The translations under genes and the position numbers were made by a program. From Kiritimatiellia bacterium (GTDB lineage Bacteria > Verrucomicrobiota > Kiritimatiellia > RFP12 > UBA1067): a DNA stretch of 7,064 nucleotides. This document shows positions 5,735 through 7,064 of this stretch, piece by piece; within the stretch, counting starts at the first letter, position 1, and every line of letters starts with the position of its first letter. The DNA is taken from contig JAFVZE010000160.1 in assembly GCA_017508315.1 (NCBI GenBank), forward strand, positions 1 to 7,064, given 5' to 3'. The notes below the pieces were generated by a model. The model had not been told where the DNA came from. It saw nothing but the letters and a program-made list of their open reading frames with translations, and made no database searches.

Positions 5735-7064
5735 ATGCTGCTCTTAACGCTATCGCTTTTAGCCGCAATGTGGTTTCCGGCCGAAGGCTGGCGGGAAAAA
5801 CGCGATCCGTCGGCGAGTCCGAGAGCGGTGAAGGGCGGCGCTATCCGCTTCAACGGCGGTCAGTGGCCGAAGAGTTTCAACGCGTATGTCGACAACAATT
5901 CGTATACGCGCATGACCTTCGATCTCATGTACGAGAATCTGCTGACGATGGACAGCGATTCTTTCGAGTTCGAGCCAGGGCTTGCGCGGCGCTGGAGCGT
6001 CTCCGGCGACGGGCGGGAATTCGTCTTCGAGCTTGACGGGCGCGCGCGCTGGTCGGACGGTAGACCTGTCACCGCCGAGGATGTCAAATGGACGTTCGAC
6101 GCGGTCATGGATCCCAAGAGCGACACCGGACCGTGGAAGACGATCTTGGGGGCATTTGAAAGCCCGGAGATAATCTCCAACGGCTGTGTGCGCATCCGCA
6201 AAAAGGGCGATTCGCCCAAGGATTGGCGCGATCTCGCCAACTGCGCGTTTTTTTCGATTCTGCCGAGTCATGCGTTCAAGGGAAAGGATTTCAACAAACT
6301 TGAATTCGTCGGCGCGCCCGTGTCGTCGGCGTACCGCCTCAAGCGCGTGCAGGAGCAGATTGAAAGCGAATTTGCCCGCAACAAAAACTGGTGGCGGCGC
6401 GACTTCGCCTCTTCCCGCGGCGTATGCAACTTCGACAACATAGTTTTCCGCTACTACGCCGACAACGAAAACGCGTTCGAGGCGTTCAAACAGCGCGCGA
6501 TCGACGTTTATCCCGTCTATTCAGCGCGGATCATGAATTCGGAGACCAAGGGCGAGAAGTTCGCGCGCAACTGGATTCTGAAGCGGCGCGTACGCAACCG
6601 CGCTCCGATCGGATTTCAGGGTTTCGCGATGAATATGCGCAAGGCGCCGTTCGACAGACTGGAGGTGCGTCAGGCGATGGCCAAACTTCTCGACCGCGAG
6701 ACGATGAACCGCACGCTCATGAACAGCGAGTATTTTCTCCTGCGAAGCTACTATACCGATCTTTACGACCGCGAACATCCGTGCGAAAACGTTTTCTGGA
6801 AATACGACGTCGAGGGAGCGAAAAAGTTGCTCGCGAAAGCCGGGCTCGCCAAGGGTTTCAAGTTCCGCTTCCTGTCGCGCTCGCAGGGCGAGGACAAGTT
6901 TCTCTCGCTTTTCGCCCATTCGTTGCGGCAGTGCGGCATCGAGATGGAGATCGTGCGCAAGGATTTCGCCGGCTGGATGCGCGACATGGATTCGTTCAAT
7001 TTCGAAATGACCTGGGCGGCGTGGGGGGCGTCGCGCATGCGCAATCCGGAGATGCTCTGGCACA
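5735..7064 (+). CDS. Family 5 extracellular solute-binding protein, YejA-like (3' end outside window)
   Basis: 443 codons are visible with no stop before the window edge; full family members are about 550-600 residues, so roughly three quarters is present. Family 5 binding proteins capture peptides or similar solutes in the periplasm for an ABC importer. Evidence is the KGG start (33-35), the block from LARRW (83-87) through RWSDG (105-109) and VTAEDVKWTFDAV (112-124), then NFDNIVFRYYADNENAFEAF (232-251). The segment IGFQGFAMNMRKAPFDRLEV (292-311), followed by VRQAM and LLDRETMNRTL, is characteristic of the YejA branch (peptide/microcin C uptake in E. coli). The N-terminus MLLLTLSLLAAMWFP looks like a signal peptide but has no Lys or Arg before the core, and no lipobox. 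SSAY (197-200) stands where most relatives have SGPY. No close Shine-Dalgarno site exists; coupling to the upstream barrel gene is likely. Permease genes may follow beyond the window. Confidence 0.9.
   Translation, partial: MLLLTLSLLAAMWFPAEGWREKRDPSASPRAVKGGAIRFNGGQWPKSFNAYVDNNSYTRMTFDLMYENLLTMDSDSFEFEPGLARRWSVSGDGREFVFELDGRARWSDGRPVTAEDVKWTFDAVMDPKSDTGPWKTILGAFESPEIISNGCVRIRKKGDSPKDWRDLANCAFFSILPSHAFKGKDFNKLEFVGAPVSSAYRLKRVQEQIESEFARNKNWWRRDFASSRGVCNFDNIVFRYYADNENAFEAFKQRAIDVYPVYSARIMNSETKGEKFARNWILKRRVRNRAPIGFQGFAMNMRKAPFDRLEVRQAMAKLLDRETMNRTLMNSEYFLLRSYYTDLYDREHPCENVFWKYDVEGAKKLLAKAGLAKGFKFRFLSRSQGEDKFLSLFAHSLRQCGIEMEIVRKDFAGWMRDMDSFNFEMTWAAWGASRMRNPEMLWH

Noticed and set aside
5729..5737. 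Possible barrel/binding-protein fusion by stop readthrough or a sequence error (same frame, one codon apart)
   Set aside because: The barrel ends in a proper beta-signal with terminal Phe, and the next protein starts with its own hydrophobic signal, so two separate exported proteins make sense.
1..7064. Mobile element, phage, CRISPR, toxin-antitoxin or tRNA/rRNA features
   Set aside because: I found no transposase or integrase motifs, no regularly spaced repeats, no tRNA-like cloverleaf in the gaps and no rRNA-like sequence; nearly all the sequence is explained by six ordinary gene families.

Overview
The window is about 57% GC by eye, almost fully coding, and all six supported genes lie on the + strand. 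The host is a Gram-negative bacterium: one product looks like an outer-membrane beta-barrel, one carries a lipoprotein signal, and one is a periplasmic-type binding protein. The twin-arginine lipoprotein form of a sugar isomerase-like TIM barrel, together with the overall gene style, suggests the PVC superphylum (Kiritimatiellota, Lentisphaerota or Verrucomicrobiota). That placement is inference from style, not from a marker gene.

The genes fall into two tandem three-gene transcription units. Unit 1 (about 17-2972) has an extended -10 promoter, then hisB (imidazoleglycerol-phosphate dehydratase, histidine synthesis), a predicted exported xylose-isomerase-like TIM-barrel protein, and a MATE-family multidrug/metabolite exporter. 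Unit 2 (about 3052 to the window end) has the same 10-base promoter core, then serS (seryl-tRNA synthetase), a 453-residue outer-membrane beta-barrel resembling the alginate-export porin family, and a family 5 solute-binding protein of the YejA type that runs off the end of the window.

The two units share the same layout. Each has an ATGGTATAAT promoter core ending about 30 bases before the first start codon, a 4-base ATGA overlap between genes 1 and 2, and a stop codon, one codon, then the start codon between genes 2 and 3. Neighbouring genes are therefore probably translationally coupled. The functions in unit 1 have no obvious link. In unit 2 the barrel and the binding protein could be the outer-membrane and periplasmic stages of one uptake route, sitting behind a housekeeping synthetase gene.

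The only gap of note is the 120 bases at 2973-3092, which holds the second promoter and some weak inverted repeats. I found no RNA genes, CRISPR, insertion sequences or phage features, and no clearly new system. The most useful leads are the promoter motif, the barrel/binding-protein pair and a few departures from family consensus residues.
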